Below the pieces are notes generated by a model. That model was not told the DNA's origin and did no database searches. It saw nothing but the letters and a program-made list of their open reading frames with translations. The translations under genes were made by a program, and so were the position numbers. DNA of 55,593 nt from positions 1 to 55,593 of the forward strand of contig NZ_JAUYNW010000098.1 of NCBI RefSeq assembly GCF_030698145.1, read 5' to 3'. Source of the stretch: Phenylobacterium sp. (GTDB lineage Bacteria > Pseudomonadota > Alphaproteobacteria > Caulobacterales > Caulobacteraceae). This document shows positions 29,147-38,275 of this stretch, piece after piece. Positions within the stretch are counted from its first letter, which is position 1. Each line of letters begins with the position of its first letter.

Positions 29147-30046
29147 ATGAGTGAATTCGATCTAAATCAAATACGACGACTGGACGGCGGCCTCCTGCTG
29201 GTCTTCCGGGAGCTGATCCGCTGCGGCCGGGCCAGCGAGGCGGCGCGGCGCCTGGGCCTGACACCCTCGGCCGTGAGCCATGCCCTCACCCGCCTGCGCG
29301 AGCTGTTCGACGACCCCTTGTTCGTACGCCGGCCCCATGGCCTGGAGCCCACCCGGCGGGCCCTGGAGCTGGGGCCGCGTATCGAGGCCCTGATCGACAT
29401 GGCCGGCCAGGCGCTCAAGCCCTATGACGGCTTCGACCCGGCTCGCAGCGGGCGGCGCTTCAACATCGCCGCGCCGGAGTTCGTCAGCGTCCAGATCGGC
29501 GGGTCATTGATCCGGGCCTTGCGCGACACCGCCCCGGGGGTCTCGTTCGGCATCGGCTATGCGGCCCAGGCGAAGGCCCTGGACGGCCTGCGGCGGGGCG
29601 AGGCCGACCTGGCGATCGGCCGCTTCGGGGCCCTGCCCCCCGGGGTGGTCGCCGAGCCCCTGTTCACCGACCGATACTGCGTCGTGGCGCGGCGCGACCA
29701 TCCCACCCTGCAGGACAGGATCGACCTGGCGACCTATGGCGCGGCGGGCCACATCTTCGCCTACTCGCTCAGCGAGGTCGGACCCCACACGGGCGACGCC
29801 AAGGACCCGGAGAACCTGGTCGCCGCGGTCCCAGGCTGGCTCACCGCCCTGGACATGGTGGCGGCTACCGACGCCATCGCCACCTGTCCGGAGAGCTTGG
29901 CGCGCCACTATGCCGACCGCCTTGGGCTGCAGATCCTGAAGACCGATTTCGAGATGTGGTCCTTCGACATCCAGGCGGTGCGCCGCGAGGCCGCCGATCC
30001 TGGCGTGACCTGGTTCCTGGACATGGTGCGCGCCGCGCTCGCCTGA
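29147..30046 (+). CDS. LysR-family transcriptional regulator
   Basis: 299 residues. HTH at about 12-70 (ASEAARRLGLTPSAVSHALTRLRELFDDPLFVR) and a C-terminal substrate-binding domain. Divergent from the porin gene with an 84-bp gap, the usual LysR arrangement, so the porin gene is its likely target. Three TGAATT repeats (29120, 29135, 29152) straddle the start and could be binding sites. The N-terminal domain resembles NodD/NahR-like LysR members. Confidence 0.92.
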   Translation: MSEFDLNQIRRLDGGLLLVFRELIRCGRASEAARRLGLTPSAVSHALTRLRELFDDPLFVRRPHGLEPTRRALELGPRIEALIDMAGQALKPYDGFDPARSGRRFNIAAPEFVSVQIGGSLIRALRDTAPGVSFGIGYAAQAKALDGLRRGEADLAIGRFGALPPGVVAEPLFTDRYCVVARRDHPTLQDRIDLATYGAAGHIFAYSLSEVGPHTGDAKDPENLVAAVPGWLTALDMVAATDAIATCPESLARHYADRLGLQILKTDFEMWSFDIQAVRREAADPGVTWFLDMVRAALA

Positions 30047-30101
30047 GGGTTCGCAAAAATCCGTCACCAAGCGTGTTTGGCTCGGCTAGGCTCTCCGTGC
30101 C

Positions 30102-31298
30102 ATGAAGCGCGCCGCTTCAGTCTCGGATCGCCAGATGCCCATTCCGTTCATCGATCTCCAGGCCCAGAGGGCCCGCCTCGGACAGCCGCTTGAGGACGCT
30201 ATCCTCAAAGTGGTGCGCTCGGGCGCCTACATCATGGGTCCCGAGATCGCCGAGTTCGAACGCCAGATGGGCGCCTACGGCCAGGCGCCTTATGTGCTGT
30301 CCTGCGGCTCGGGCACCGAGGCCTTGGTCCTGCCGCTGATGGCCTGGGGAATCGGGCCGGGCGACGCGGTGTTCTGCCCCTCCTTCACCTTCGCGGCCAC
30401 CGCCGAGGCCATGCCTCTGGTCGGCGCCTCGCCGGTCTTCGTCGACGTCCTCCCGGACACCTACAACCTCGATCCCGTCAAGCTGGACGCCGCCATCGCG
30501 GCGGTGAAGGCCGAGGGCAAGTTGACCCCGAAGGCGGCGATCGCCGTCGACCTGTTCGGCCAGCCGGCGGACTATCCCGCCATCGCCGCGGTCGCGGCCA
30601 GGCACGGCCTGAAGCTGATCGCCGATTCAGCCCAGGGCTTCGGCTGCACGCTCGACGGCCGCCATCCCATCCACTGGGCCGACGTCACCACCACCAGCTT
30701 CTTCCCGGCCAAGCCGCTCGGCTGCTACGGCGACGGCGGGGCGGTGCTCTGCAAGGACGAGCGCCTGCACGACCTGCTGGTCTCCCTGCGGGTCCACGGT
30801 CAGGCGGTGAAGTCCGACCTGGTGGGCCGGACCTTCGACCACGATCCCAAGTACCTGAACCTACGCATCGGCATGAACAGCCGGATGGACACCATCCAGG
30901 CCGCGGTGCTGCTGCAGAAGCTGACCATCTTCGATGATGAAATCCGTGCACGGAACGTCGTGGCCGACCGCTACGCCCAGGGCCTGGCCGATGTGGTCAC
31001 CACGCCCAAGGTGATCGAAGGCGGGGTCTCGGTCTGGGCCCAGTACACCATCGAGACCCCCGACCGCGACGGCCTAGCCGCCCAGCTGAAGAGCCAGGAC
31101 ATCCCGAGCGCGGTCTACTACCCGATCCCGATCCACAAGCAGGACGTCTATTCGGTCTATCCGGCGCCGGGCGGCTTGCCGGTCACCGAGGCCAAGTCGC
31201 ATGTGGTGATGAGCCTGCCCATGCACCCCTACCTGACCCCCGACCACCAGGACCAGGTCATCGCCGCCATCCGCGCCTATGTGAAGCGCAACGGCTAA
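30102..31298 (+). CDS. DegT/DnrJ/EryC1/StrS-family sugar aminotransferase (WbpE-like)
   Basis: 398 residues. PLP-dependent aminotransferase acting on nucleotide-linked keto-sugars. The PLP lysine is K204 in SFFPAKPLGCYGDGGA, the PLP-binding Asp is in IADSAQGFG, and the N-terminal IPFIDLQAQRARL and SGAYIMGPEI segments match WbpE/PglE-type enzymes. A downstream in-frame ATG at 30135 would remove 11 residues and fits the usual family start better; neither has a clear ribosome site. A role in surface polysaccharide synthesis is inferred; no other glycan genes are adjacent. Confidence 0.9.
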   Translation: MKRAASVSDRQMPIPFIDLQAQRARLGQPLEDAILKVVRSGAYIMGPEIAEFERQMGAYGQAPYVLSCGSGTEALVLPLMAWGIGPGDAVFCPSFTFAATAEAMPLVGASPVFVDVLPDTYNLDPVKLDAAIAAVKAEGKLTPKAAIAVDLFGQPADYPAIAAVAARHGLKLIADSAQGFGCTLDGRHPIHWADVTTTSFFPAKPLGCYGDGGAVLCKDERLHDLLVSLRVHGQAVKSDLVGRTFDHDPKYLNLRIGMNSRMDTIQAAVLLQKLTIFDDEIRARNVVADRYAQGLADVVTTPKVIEGGVSVWAQYTIETPDRDGLAAQLKSQDIPSAVYYPIPIHKQDVYSVYPAPGGLPVTEAKSHVVMSLPMHPYLTPDHQDQVIAAIRAYVKRNG

Positions 31299-31327
31299 AG
31301 CGCGGCGCGCCTGGCCCCAAAATGGCA

Positions 31328-31358
31328 ACGGACGCGACCCGTGGGGGGCCGCGTCCGT
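31328..31358 (+). terminator. Hairpin between convergent genes, likely terminator
   Basis: Perfect 9-bp arms ACGGACGCG / CGCGTCCGT, 13-nt loop, followed by CTATTTCT; lies just past the aminotransferase stop. Confidence 0.5.
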
Positions 31359-31462
31359 CTATTTCTGTCATCGACCGAAACTCCCCCAAGCTCGGCCGCT
31401 CCAGCCCGATCATCCAACCACCGCACCGCAACATGCGCATGACGCAAATGCACTATGCGGCC

Positions 31463-33166
31463 TCAGGCGGCGGCCTCGCGGAGGATCTCCTCCCAGTGTT
31501 TCAAGGCCAGCAGGTGGCCGATCCCCGGCTTCAGGCGCACCTCGCGCGGGGTGTCGCCCAGAAAGGCCAGCAGGTCCGGCAGGGGCGCCATCACGTCATC
31601 CTCCCCGTGCCAGACCACCAGCGGGACGCGCAGTTCGGCCATGGTCAGGTTCTGGCCGCGCCGGAAGGCCCGCACCTCGTCGGCTGGACCGCGGCTGGTG
31701 CGGGCCAGCGCCTCGCCCACATAGGCTGCGATGAAGGCCATCAGCTCGGGATGGGCCTCGATGAAGGCCTGGTCGCTGGGCGAATGGGCGATGGAGCGGC
31801 GCAGCACCTTCTCCACCTGGGCAGGCGAGGCCCGCAGCCGCATGACCGCGAACAGGGTCTCCACCACCCAGGGATTGTTCTCGATCCGGGCGCGGAACAG
31901 GGCCAGCGGCCCCCGTGGCGCACCCTCTAGCCGCCGCGTCGGCCGGCCGGAATAGAGGTGGACCTCGACCACCCGCGATCCCAGCCGGATGGCGGTCTGC
32001 AGCGCCGAGGGGGTTCCCGACAGCAGGGCGCCGATGCGGATGTCCTCCAGGCCCAGGTGGTCGCACAGCTCGACCATGTCCTGCGCCACCCCGTCGAAGC
32101 TGTAGTCGGGCCGTGGGTCGGACTGGCCGAAGCCGGGACGCTCGGCGCAGACGATCCGCAGGCCCAGGTCCCGCGCCAGCTTCTGGGTGCCCGGCGGCAG
32201 CAGGGACGAGCCCATCCCTTCGTGGAACGACAGGATCGCCCGGCCGGCCGGATCGCCATAGTCGCGGTAGGCCAGCCGCCGGCCGTCGGCCAGGGTGATG
32301 CTGCGGATCGGCGGGGTGTCGAGCAGCGGCGGCTCCAACTCGCAGTCGGGGCCATCGGCGTCCATGGCGCTGGCCACCGAGGACAACTCCGTCAGCGCGC
32401 GGATCAGGTCGCTTTGGCGGTTCAGCCCCATCTTGTCGAAAATGGCGCGAAGCTGGTTGCGGACCGTGTTGACGCTGACCTCCAGTTCCTCGGCGGCCTC
32501 CCGCAGCGCGCGGCCGTCGCGCAGCTTCATGGCCAGCCGTACCTCGGCGGCGGTCAGGCCGAAGCTCTCGCGCATCGCCGCCCACAGCCGCCCGGTCTCC
32601 TCGATGGCCGGGAACACCACGGCGAAGGCGTCCTGCGGCGCCTCGGCGGCCCCGACGGCGCTGGGCAGGTCGCGGGACGGAATCAGATAGGCGAAGCGCG
32701 GCCCCTCCTCGGCGTCGCGTTCCAGCTTCAGGATGATCCGGCCGCCCGCCAGGCCACGCGCCTGATCCAGGGCCCGGCTCAGGGCCTCGCGATTGGCCGG
32801 GTCGGTGAAGACGGGCTCGGCGCCGTCCTCCAGGCGCCCCAGGCCGTCCTTCATCATCGTGTGGGCCGCCGGATTGGCCGCGATCACCCGGCCCCGCGCC
32901 GACAGCAGGATCCATCCCAGGTCGCGCCGTGGCTGGCGGCCGGCCGCCGGGCCCTCGTCGGACCGGCTGAGCAGCCGGGCGATGTCCTCGCTATGGGCCA
33001 GGTCGCGGGCCATCTGCTCGGAGACCCCGTCCGGCTCACCGTCGGCGCTCAGCGCGTCGATGAGCTGTTCCCAGGCCTCCAGGTCGGCGGCGACCCGATA
33101 CATCGTCTCGATGACCAGAGCGGCCTTGGCGTCTCGGTCGGCGTCCATGCAGGCGGGCGTCGCCAT
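31463..33166 (-). CDS. LuxR-type HTH regulator fused to an alpha/beta-hydrolase domain lacking the catalytic serine
   Basis: 567 residues. The N-terminal third (1-200) has a PAS-like feel (GWILLSARGRVIAANPAA). A LuxR-type HTH follows (about 205-262: FGLTAAEVRLAMKLRDGRALREAAEELEVSVNTVRNQL). An alpha/beta-hydrolase domain occupies 285-567. The nucleophile elbow reads IGALLSGTP: aligned to the family G-x-S-x-G, the serine position is L382. The acid (WHGEDD) and His (GIGHLLAL) are kept. The domain may therefore bind a ligand rather than hydrolyse it. AAAGGA abuts the ATG. Monocistronic. Confidence 0.85.
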   Translation of the reverse strand: MATPACMDADRDAKAALVIETMYRVAADLEAWEQLIDALSADGEPDGVSEQMARDLAHSEDIARLLSRSDEGPAAGRQPRRDLGWILLSARGRVIAANPAAHTMMKDGLGRLEDGAEPVFTDPANREALSRALDQARGLAGGRIILKLERDAEEGPRFAYLIPSRDLPSAVGAAEAPQDAFAVVFPAIEETGRLWAAMRESFGLTAAEVRLAMKLRDGRALREAAEELEVSVNTVRNQLRAIFDKMGLNRQSDLIRALTELSSVASAMDADGPDCELEPPLLDTPPIRSITLADGRRLAYRDYGDPAGRAILSFHEGMGSSLLPPGTQKLARDLGLRIVCAERPGFGQSDPRPDYSFDGVAQDMVELCDHLGLEDIRIGALLSGTPSALQTAIRLGSRVVEVHLYSGRPTRRLEGAPRGPLALFRARIENNPWVVETLFAVMRLRASPAQVEKVLRRSIAHSPSDQAFIEAHPELMAFIAAYVGEALARTSRGPADEVRAFRRGQNLTMAELRVPLVVWHGEDDVMAPLPDLLAFLGDTPREVRLKPGIGHLLALKHWEEILREAAA

Positions 33167-33358
33167 TCCTTTCGGGAAGAGTCGGTCTTTCGAGGAGTTA
33201 CGCCTTCAGTGTAGCCAACAGGTTACGCGAACTGGAAGCGTGTACGTCGTCCAGGCGAACAACCGGCCGGGGAAATCGGTTGCAGCGTCGAACGGATGTC
33301 ACAGCCATCTGCCACCCAGCTTGAGCGTAGAGGCGTCGATTCGGCGCGGAGCAGATAC

Positions 33359-34018
33359 ATGCGCACCGTCGCCGTCATCGCCCGCAAGGGGGGCTCGGGC
33401 AAGACCACGCTCAGCGTGCATCTCGCCCTGGCCGCGCACCTGCGCGGACGCGGGGTCCTGCTGGCCGACACCGACGCCCAGCGCTCGTCCAGCCAGGTGC
33501 TCAAGGGTCGCCGCACCCCCGGCCCGGCCTGTGTGGAGACCTCCGGCCCGAAGCTCTTCGCCCTGCAGCTCACGGCCCTGCGCGAAGGGGTGGACACCAT
33601 GGTCATCGACACCCCGGCGGCCATGGAGGAGGAGATCAGCCACGCCATCGTCGCCGCCGACCTCGCCCTGCTGGTGATCCGGCCCACCTTCCTCGACCTG
33701 GCCGCGGCGCTGCAGACCGCCGAGATCGTGCGGCGGATGCGCAAGCCCACCCTGATCGTGGTCAACCAGGCGCCTGTCACCCGCAACGGCGTGGAGCCGC
33801 CCGCGGTCAAGCGGGCCCTGGAGGCGCTGCTGCTCATGCGCCTGCCGGTCATCCCGATCATCCTGCGCGCGCGCGCAGTCTACCAGTCGGCGCTGGAGAC
33901 CGGCCGTTCGGTCGAGGAGATCGACCCCCAGACCGAGGCGGCTCGCGAAATCGCCGAACTCTGGGACTTCGTCGAAACCTTCCTGTTCGGCCGCGACGCC
34001 GCCAAGGCCGCGCGATAG
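33359..34018 (+). CDS. ParA/MinD-like ATPase, orphan
   Basis: 219 residues. Deviant Walker A KGGSGKTT (residues 10-17), followed by DTDAQRSSS and VIDTPAA. Full-length for short ParA-type ATPases that position cargo on the nucleoid or membrane. The ATG at 33359 is chosen over one at 33296 because GGAG lies 7 nt upstream and the Walker A then sits at the usual distance. No ParB or centromere-like repeats are visible, so the cargo is unknown. Confidence 0.88.
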   Translation: MRTVAVIARKGGSGKTTLSVHLALAAHLRGRGVLLADTDAQRSSSQVLKGRRTPGPACVETSGPKLFALQLTALREGVDTMVIDTPAAMEEEISHAIVAADLALLVIRPTFLDLAAALQTAEIVRRMRKPTLIVVNQAPVTRNGVEPPAVKRALEALLLMRLPVIPIILRARAVYQSALETGRSVEEIDPQTEAAREIAELWDFVETFLFGRDAAKAAR

Positions 34019-34069
34019 GCCGCGCTTTCCCTTGCGCCCGACCCTTCCGCGCGGTTAGCTTGCCCGATC

Positions 34070-34081
34070 AAACATTTGTTT
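34070..34081 (+). promoter_or_regulatory. Small operator-like palindrome before the quinone reductase gene
   Basis: AAACA-TT-TGTTT, 20 bp before the ATG and overlapping a TTTAAT -10-like element. Candidate repressor site only. Confidence 0.35.
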
Positions 34082-34101
34082 AATTCATTGGGAGATGGCG
34101 C

Positions 34102-35067
34102 ATGAAGGCGGCGGTCTATTACGAGAACGGCGGTCCCGAGGTCCTCAAATACGAAGAGGTTCCCGATCCCGCCTGCCACGCCAAGGGCGTGATCATCCGC
34201 GTCGAGGCCATCGCCATCGAGGGCGGCGACACCCTGAACCGCTGGCGCGGGCCGCTGATGACCAAGCCGCACGTGGTCGGCTACCAGGCCGCCGGCGAGA
34301 TCGTCGAGGTCGGCTCCGAGGTCACCCATCTGAGGGTCGGCCAGAAGGTCGCCACCGTGAACAACTGGGGCAGCCACGCCGAGCTGCGCTCTGTCCCCGC
34401 CCGCAACTGCTGGCCCATTCCCGACGGCTACGACGTCAAGAAGGCCGCGGCCATTCCCGTGACCTTCGGCACCGCCCACGACTGCCTGTTCGAGTTCGGC
34501 CGCCTGAAGAAGGGCGAGACCGTCCTGGTCCAGGCCGGCGCCAGCGGGGTCGGCGTCGCCGCCATCCAGCTCGCCCGGCGTGGCGGCGCGGGCCTGATCC
34601 TGGCCACCGCCTCCTCTGACGAACGGCTGGAGCGCCTGAAGGCCCTCGGCCTCGATCACGGCATCAACTACACCCGCGACGACGTGGCCACGGAGGCCAA
34701 GCGCCTCACCGACAACAAGGGCGTCGACGTCATCGTCGACTCGGTCGGCGGCCCCACCCTGCAGGGTTCGATCAATGCTCTGGCCTATCGCGGCCGGGTC
34801 TCGATGGTCGGCGCCGCCGGCCGCGAGCCGATGGTGGTCGATGTCGGCTCGATGATGGGCGGCAACCGCTCGCTCTCGGGGGTCTTCCTGGGCGCTGAGA
34901 TCGGCACGGACCGCGTGCACGACAACATCCAGCAGCTCATCAACGACGCCGCCAAGGGCGAGCTCGAGGTGGTGGTCGACAAGGTCTTTTCCCTGGCTGA
35001 CGCCGCCGCCGCCCACGCCTATATCGAAAGCCGCGCCGCCGTGGGCCGCGTGGTTCTGGTGCCGTAG
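34102..35067 (+). CDS. Quinone oxidoreductase-like MDR protein
   Basis: 321 residues. Zinc-free medium-chain reductase: N-terminal GroES-like fold (EGGDTLNRW, VGYQAAGEIVEVG) and Rossmann fold with QAGASGVGVAAIQLA. Lacks zinc ligands. GGGAG lies 8 nt before the ATG. A palindrome at 34070-34081 suggests repression. Stands alone between ParA and an intergenic repeat. Likely an NADPH-dependent quinone or enal reductase; substrate unknown. Distant paralogue of 13042-14019. Confidence 0.9.
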   Translation: MKAAVYYENGGPEVLKYEEVPDPACHAKGVIIRVEAIAIEGGDTLNRWRGPLMTKPHVVGYQAAGEIVEVGSEVTHLRVGQKVATVNNWGSHAELRSVPARNCWPIPDGYDVKKAAAIPVTFGTAHDCLFEFGRLKKGETVLVQAGASGVGVAAIQLARRGGAGLILATASSDERLERLKALGLDHGINYTRDDVATEAKRLTDNKGVDVIVDSVGGPTLQGSINALAYRGRVSMVGAAGREPMVVDVGSMMGGNRSLSGVFLGAEIGTDRVHDNIQQLINDAAKGELEVVVDKVFSLADAAAAHAYIESRAAVGRVVLVP

Positions 35068-35081
35068 GCACGAACGGCGAA

Positions 35082-35268
35082 TGATAGATGCTCCCCCTCT
35101 GGGGGAGCTGTCGGCGAAGCCGACTGAGGGGGACTTTGACTCGCTTTCGAGCGCTTCAACCCCCTCCGTCTCTCCGCTAAGCCTGTCCTCGGGCCGACCA
35201 TCGGTCGGTCCCGGGGGCTACGAGCCACCTCCCCCAAACCGCGCTGCGCGCTGGGGGAGGATCTGAGG
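35082..35268. repeat. REP-like intergenic element, copy B
   Basis: Same modular order as copy A but reversed in orientation: TAGATGCTCCCC, GGGGGAGCTGTC, stem TCGGC/GCCGA, GACTGAGGGGGACTTTGACT, then GAGCCACCTCCCCC and CGCGCTGGGGGAGGATCTG. Copy B carries about 40 extra bases in the middle with a nested palindrome (GGGCCGACC / GGTCGGTCCC). Copy A lacks them. Confidence 0.85.
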
Positions 35269-35281
35269 AGGAAGGACAGCG

Positions 35282-36118
35282 ATGCCCAAGGCCAGGAACG
35301 GCGCCGTCGAGATCGAGTACGAGACCTTCGGTCCCGACGCCGCCCCCGCCATCCTGCTGATCAACGGCCTCGGGTCCCAGATGACCCGCTGGCCGGCGGC
35401 CTTCTGCGAGAAGCTGGCGGCCAAGGGCTATCGCGCGATCCGCTTCGACAACCGCGACACCGGCCTCTCCACCTGGTTCAAGCCGGGCGAGAGCTACGGC
35501 CTCACCGACATGGCGTCCGACGCCATGTCGGTGCTGGACGACGCAGGCGTGACGCAGGCCCACGTGGCCGGGGTCTCCATGGGCGGCATGATCAGCCAGG
35601 CCGTGGCCATCCAGCATCCCGACCGCGTGCTCTCGCTCACCTCGATCATGTCGGCCACCGGCGCGCCGGGAACCCTGGACCCGACGCCGGAGGCCGGCGT
35701 CGTCCTCACCCTCGCCCCGCCCGATCCGGAGGCCGACCGCGAGGCCTTCATCGCTCATGGCGTCAAGAACGCGCTGACCATCGGCAGCCCCGGCTATCCC
35801 TGGCCCGACGGCGCCCTGCGAGACCGGGTGATCGCCGAGCATGCCCGAGCCTTCAACCCCACCGGCTCGGCCCGCCAGATGGGCGCCATCCGCGCCGACG
35901 GCGACCGCACCGAGCGGCTCTCCAAGCTGAACGTTCCCACCGTCGTGCTGCACGGCGCCGACGATCCGCTGGTCAGGCTGGTCGGCGGGGAGGCCACCGC
36001 CAAGGCCATCCCCGGCGCGGAGCTGCGGGTGGTCCCCGGCATGGGTCACGACCTGCCGCCCGCCCTCTTCGAGATCTTCGTCGACGCCATCCTCGCGGCG
36101 GCGGCACGCGCCAGGTGA
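35282..36118 (+). CDS. Alpha/beta-fold hydrolase
   Basis: 278 residues. Nucleophile S99 in GVSMGG, oxyanion region INGLGSQ, the DNRDTGLS segment, acid in HGADDPL and catalytic His in GMGHDLP: a complete catalytic triad. Similar in layout to enol-lactone hydrolase-like and esterase members. GGAAGGA lies before the ATG. The stop overlaps the start of the DUF3995 gene, so the two are coupled. Substrate unknown. Confidence 0.9.
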   Translation: MPKARNGAVEIEYETFGPDAAPAILLINGLGSQMTRWPAAFCEKLAAKGYRAIRFDNRDTGLSTWFKPGESYGLTDMASDAMSVLDDAGVTQAHVAGVSMGGMISQAVAIQHPDRVLSLTSIMSATGAPGTLDPTPEAGVVLTLAPPDPEADREAFIAHGVKNALTIGSPGYPWPDGALRDRVIAEHARAFNPTGSARQMGAIRADGDRTERLSKLNVPTVVLHGADDPLVRLVGGEATAKAIPGAELRVVPGMGHDLPPALFEIFVDAILAAAARAR

Positions 36119-36549
36119 TCAACCCGTTGGCCATCGGTCTCGCGGCCCTGCTGCTGGCCATCGCCGGACTGCACTTGGCCTGGGCCTTCGGCTTTCGCTG
36201 GCCGGGAACCGACGAGCTGAGCCTGGCCGACAAGGTGCTGGGGGCGCGGCCTGGCGCGCGGATGCCCCCCGCCGGCCTGACGGTCTTCGTGTCCCTGGCC
36301 ATCGCCGCCGGCGCCGGCGTGATCGTCGCCTTCAGCGCCCAAACCCTGGACTGGCCTTGGCGTCCGCTGGCGGCCGGCGCCTATCTCATGCTGGCCGGGG
36401 TCTTCCTGGCGCGCGGCCTGGCGGGCTTCGTCCCCGCCGTCTGGCGGCGTGCGGAGGGAACCGCCTTCCACCGCCTCAACCAACTCTACTATTCGCCGCT
36501 CTGCCTGTTGATCGCCGCGGGCCTGGCGGTCAATTTCGCGCTCGGCTGA
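36115..36549 (+). CDS. DUF3995 integral membrane protein
   Basis: 144 residues with about four transmembrane segments (7-27, 55-73, 84-103, 122-142). Sequence features such as GLHLAWAFG and GFVPAVWRR match DUF3995 proteins, whose role is unknown. GTG start overlapping the previous TGA. Next gene is 30 nt away. Confidence 0.82.
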   Translation: MINPLAIGLAALLLAIAGLHLAWAFGFRWPGTDELSLADKVLGARPGARMPPAGLTVFVSLAIAAGAGVIVAFSAQTLDWPWRPLAAGAYLMLAGVFLARGLAGFVPAVWRRAEGTAFHRLNQLYYSPLCLLIAAGLAVNFALG

Positions 36550-36579
36550 CCGCCGCGCGCCAACCTTGAAGGAACCACC

Positions 36580-37365
36580 ATGGGACGACTTTCCGGCAAG
36601 ACCGCCGTCATCACCGGCGCCGCCAGCGGCATCGGCCGGGCCAGCGCCATCCTGTTCGCGAGCGAAGGCGCCAAGCTGGTCATCGCCGACAAGGCCGAGG
36701 CGGTGAACGACACCGCCAAGCTGGTGGCCGACGCCGGCGGCCAGGCCGTGGCCCTGGTCGGCGACGCCGGCGACGAAGCCTTCGTCGAGAGCCTCATCGC
36801 CCGGGCGGTCAAGGACTTCGGCGGCCTCGACGTCTGCTGGGCCAACGCCGGTGTCTCCGGCGGCTGGACCGCCTTCGACGAGCAGGACGGCGCCTTCTGG
36901 GCCGAGATCCTGCGCATCAACCTGATCGGGGCCTTCCTGGCGGTGAAGCACGCCGCCCGCGTCATGATCCCGGCCGGCAAGGGCTCGATCATCTGCACGG
37001 CCTCGGTGGCCGGCATCCGCTCCGGCGCAGGCGGCTCGCCCTATTCGGCCTCCAAGGCTGGTGTCATCAACCTCGCCCAGACCGCGGCCAACGAGTTCTA
37101 CGGCACCGGCGTGCGGGTCAACGCCATCTGCCCCGGCCTGATCGAGACCGGCATGACCCAGCCGATCTTCGACGGCGCCCGGGCGCGCGGCAACGAGGAC
37201 AAGATCGGCCAGCTCAACCCGCTGACCCGCGGCGGCGTGCCCATCGAGATCGCCAACGCCGCTCTCTTCCTGGCCTCCGACGAGGCCTCCTACGTCAACG
37301 GCCACGCCATCGTGGTCGACGGAGGCCTGTCCTCCTCCCACCCGGTGGTCCGCCGCAAGCGATGA
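36580..37365 (+). CDS. Short-chain dehydrogenase/reductase
   Basis: 261 residues. Classical SDR: cofactor motif TGAASGIG (12-19), NAG motif in WANAGVSG, a serine in CTASVAG, and Y155-x3-K159 in YSASK. The C-terminal [12 protein letters not shown] is typical. AAGGA precedes the ATG. Its stop overlaps the next ATG (ATGA). Part of the run hydrolase, DUF3995, SDR, phosphatase. Confidence 0.93.
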   Translation: MGRLSGKTAVITGAASGIGRASAILFASEGAKLVIADKAEAVNDTAKLVADAGGQAVALVGDAGDEAFVESLIARAVKDFGGLDVCWANAGVSGGWTAFDEQDGAFWAEILRINLIGAFLAVKHAARVMIPAGKGSIICTASVAGIRSGAGGSPYSASKAGVINLAQTAANEFYGTGVRVNAICPGLIETGMTQPIFDGARARGNEDKIGQLNPLTRGGVPIEIANAALFLASDEASYVNGHAIVVDGGLSSSHPVVRRKR

Positions 37366-37952
37366 TCTACCTGGCGCGGCACGGCGAGACGCACTTCAAC
37401 GCCGAGGAGCGGATGCAGGGCCACCTGGATTCGCCCCTCACCGAACGGGGGCAGGCCCAGGCCCGGGCCATGGGCGAACGGCTGGCCGAGTTGATCGGCG
37501 ACCCGGCCGGCTGGCGGCTGGTCTCCAGTCCGCTGGGCCGCGCCCAGGCCACCGCCAAGGCCATCGGCGCGCGGCTGTCGCTCACGCCGGAGATCGACCA
37601 CCGGCTGATCGAGGTGTCGTTCGGCGGCTGGGACGGGCGGCTGCGCGCCGAACTGGCGCGGGAGAACCCCGACGCCTTCGGCCGGGGCCAGTGGCAGTTC
37701 GCGGCGCCAAACGGCGAGAGCTATGAGTCGGTGGAGGCGCGCGTCGCCGACTGGCTTTCCGAGCTGCCGCCGGAGCCGGAACGCAAGGTCGTCATCGTCT
37801 GTCACGGTGGCTCGGGCCGGGTGGTCCGCGGCGCCTATCTGGGCCTCGATCGCGACGCGACCTGGGCGCAAGAGGTCCCGCAAGACGCCGTCTATCGCCT
37901 CGCTAATGGATCGAGCGAGAGAATGGATTGTTCCAGCGTGGCCGCGGACTGA
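37362..37952 (+). CDS. Histidine phosphatase-family (phosphoglycerate mutase-like) protein
   Basis: 196 residues. Phosphohistidine motif RHGET with H7, and a second His in VCHGGSGR; the Glu between them is in [11 protein letters not shown]. The family includes phosphatases of small molecules and true mutases; the specific substrate is unknown. Overlaps the SDR gene by 4 nt. Its 3' end overlaps the convergent small membrane-protein gene by 50 bp. Confidence 0.9.
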   Translation: MIYLARHGETHFNAEERMQGHLDSPLTERGQAQARAMGERLAELIGDPAGWRLVSSPLGRAQATAKAIGARLSLTPEIDHRLIEVSFGGWDGRLRAELARENPDAFGRGQWQFAAPNGESYESVEARVADWLSELPPEPERKVVIVCHGGSGRVVRGAYLGLDRDATWAQEVPQDAVYRLANGSSERMDCSSVAAD

Positions 37953-38133
37953 CCCGGCTCGAGAGCACCACCAGCCCCAGGGCCGCCGCCGCGCCAAGCA
38001 GGAAGGCGCCGGCCACCGCGCCGGAGAATCCCGCCGCTCCGATGGTGAGCGGACGGCGATCCATCCAATGCACGACCTCGGCTTCCGGGGCTTCGGCGAG
38101 ATTGTCGTCGGTGTAGTCGCTGTATTCGGTCAT
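37903..38133 (-). CDS. Small single-pass membrane protein
   Basis: 76 residues. Acidic N-terminus (MTEYSDYTDDNLAEAPEAE), a transmembrane segment (about 36-57, GAVAGAFLLGAAAALGLVVL) and a basic cytoplasmic or periplasmic tail. GGAG lies about 7 nt before the ATG. The 3' end overlaps the phosphatase gene in antisense. Family not recognised; the strong TM segment and RBS support it being real. Confidence 0.65.
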   Translation of the reverse strand: MTEYSDYTDDNLAEAPEAEVVHWMDRRPLTIGAAGFSGAVAGAFLLGAAAALGLVVLSSRVSPRPRWNNPFSRSIH

Positions 38134-38275
38134 CTCTGGGCTCCGCGTCGTCCAAGGCCTCAACCCCCAGGCGCGACCGTGGTTCCTCCGCCCCCTCTGG
38201 TCCCCACGTCTGGCCTTCGCCGCCCACTGACGTTAGAAGCGCCCACCCGTCACAAGAAACGCCAGAACGAGACCC

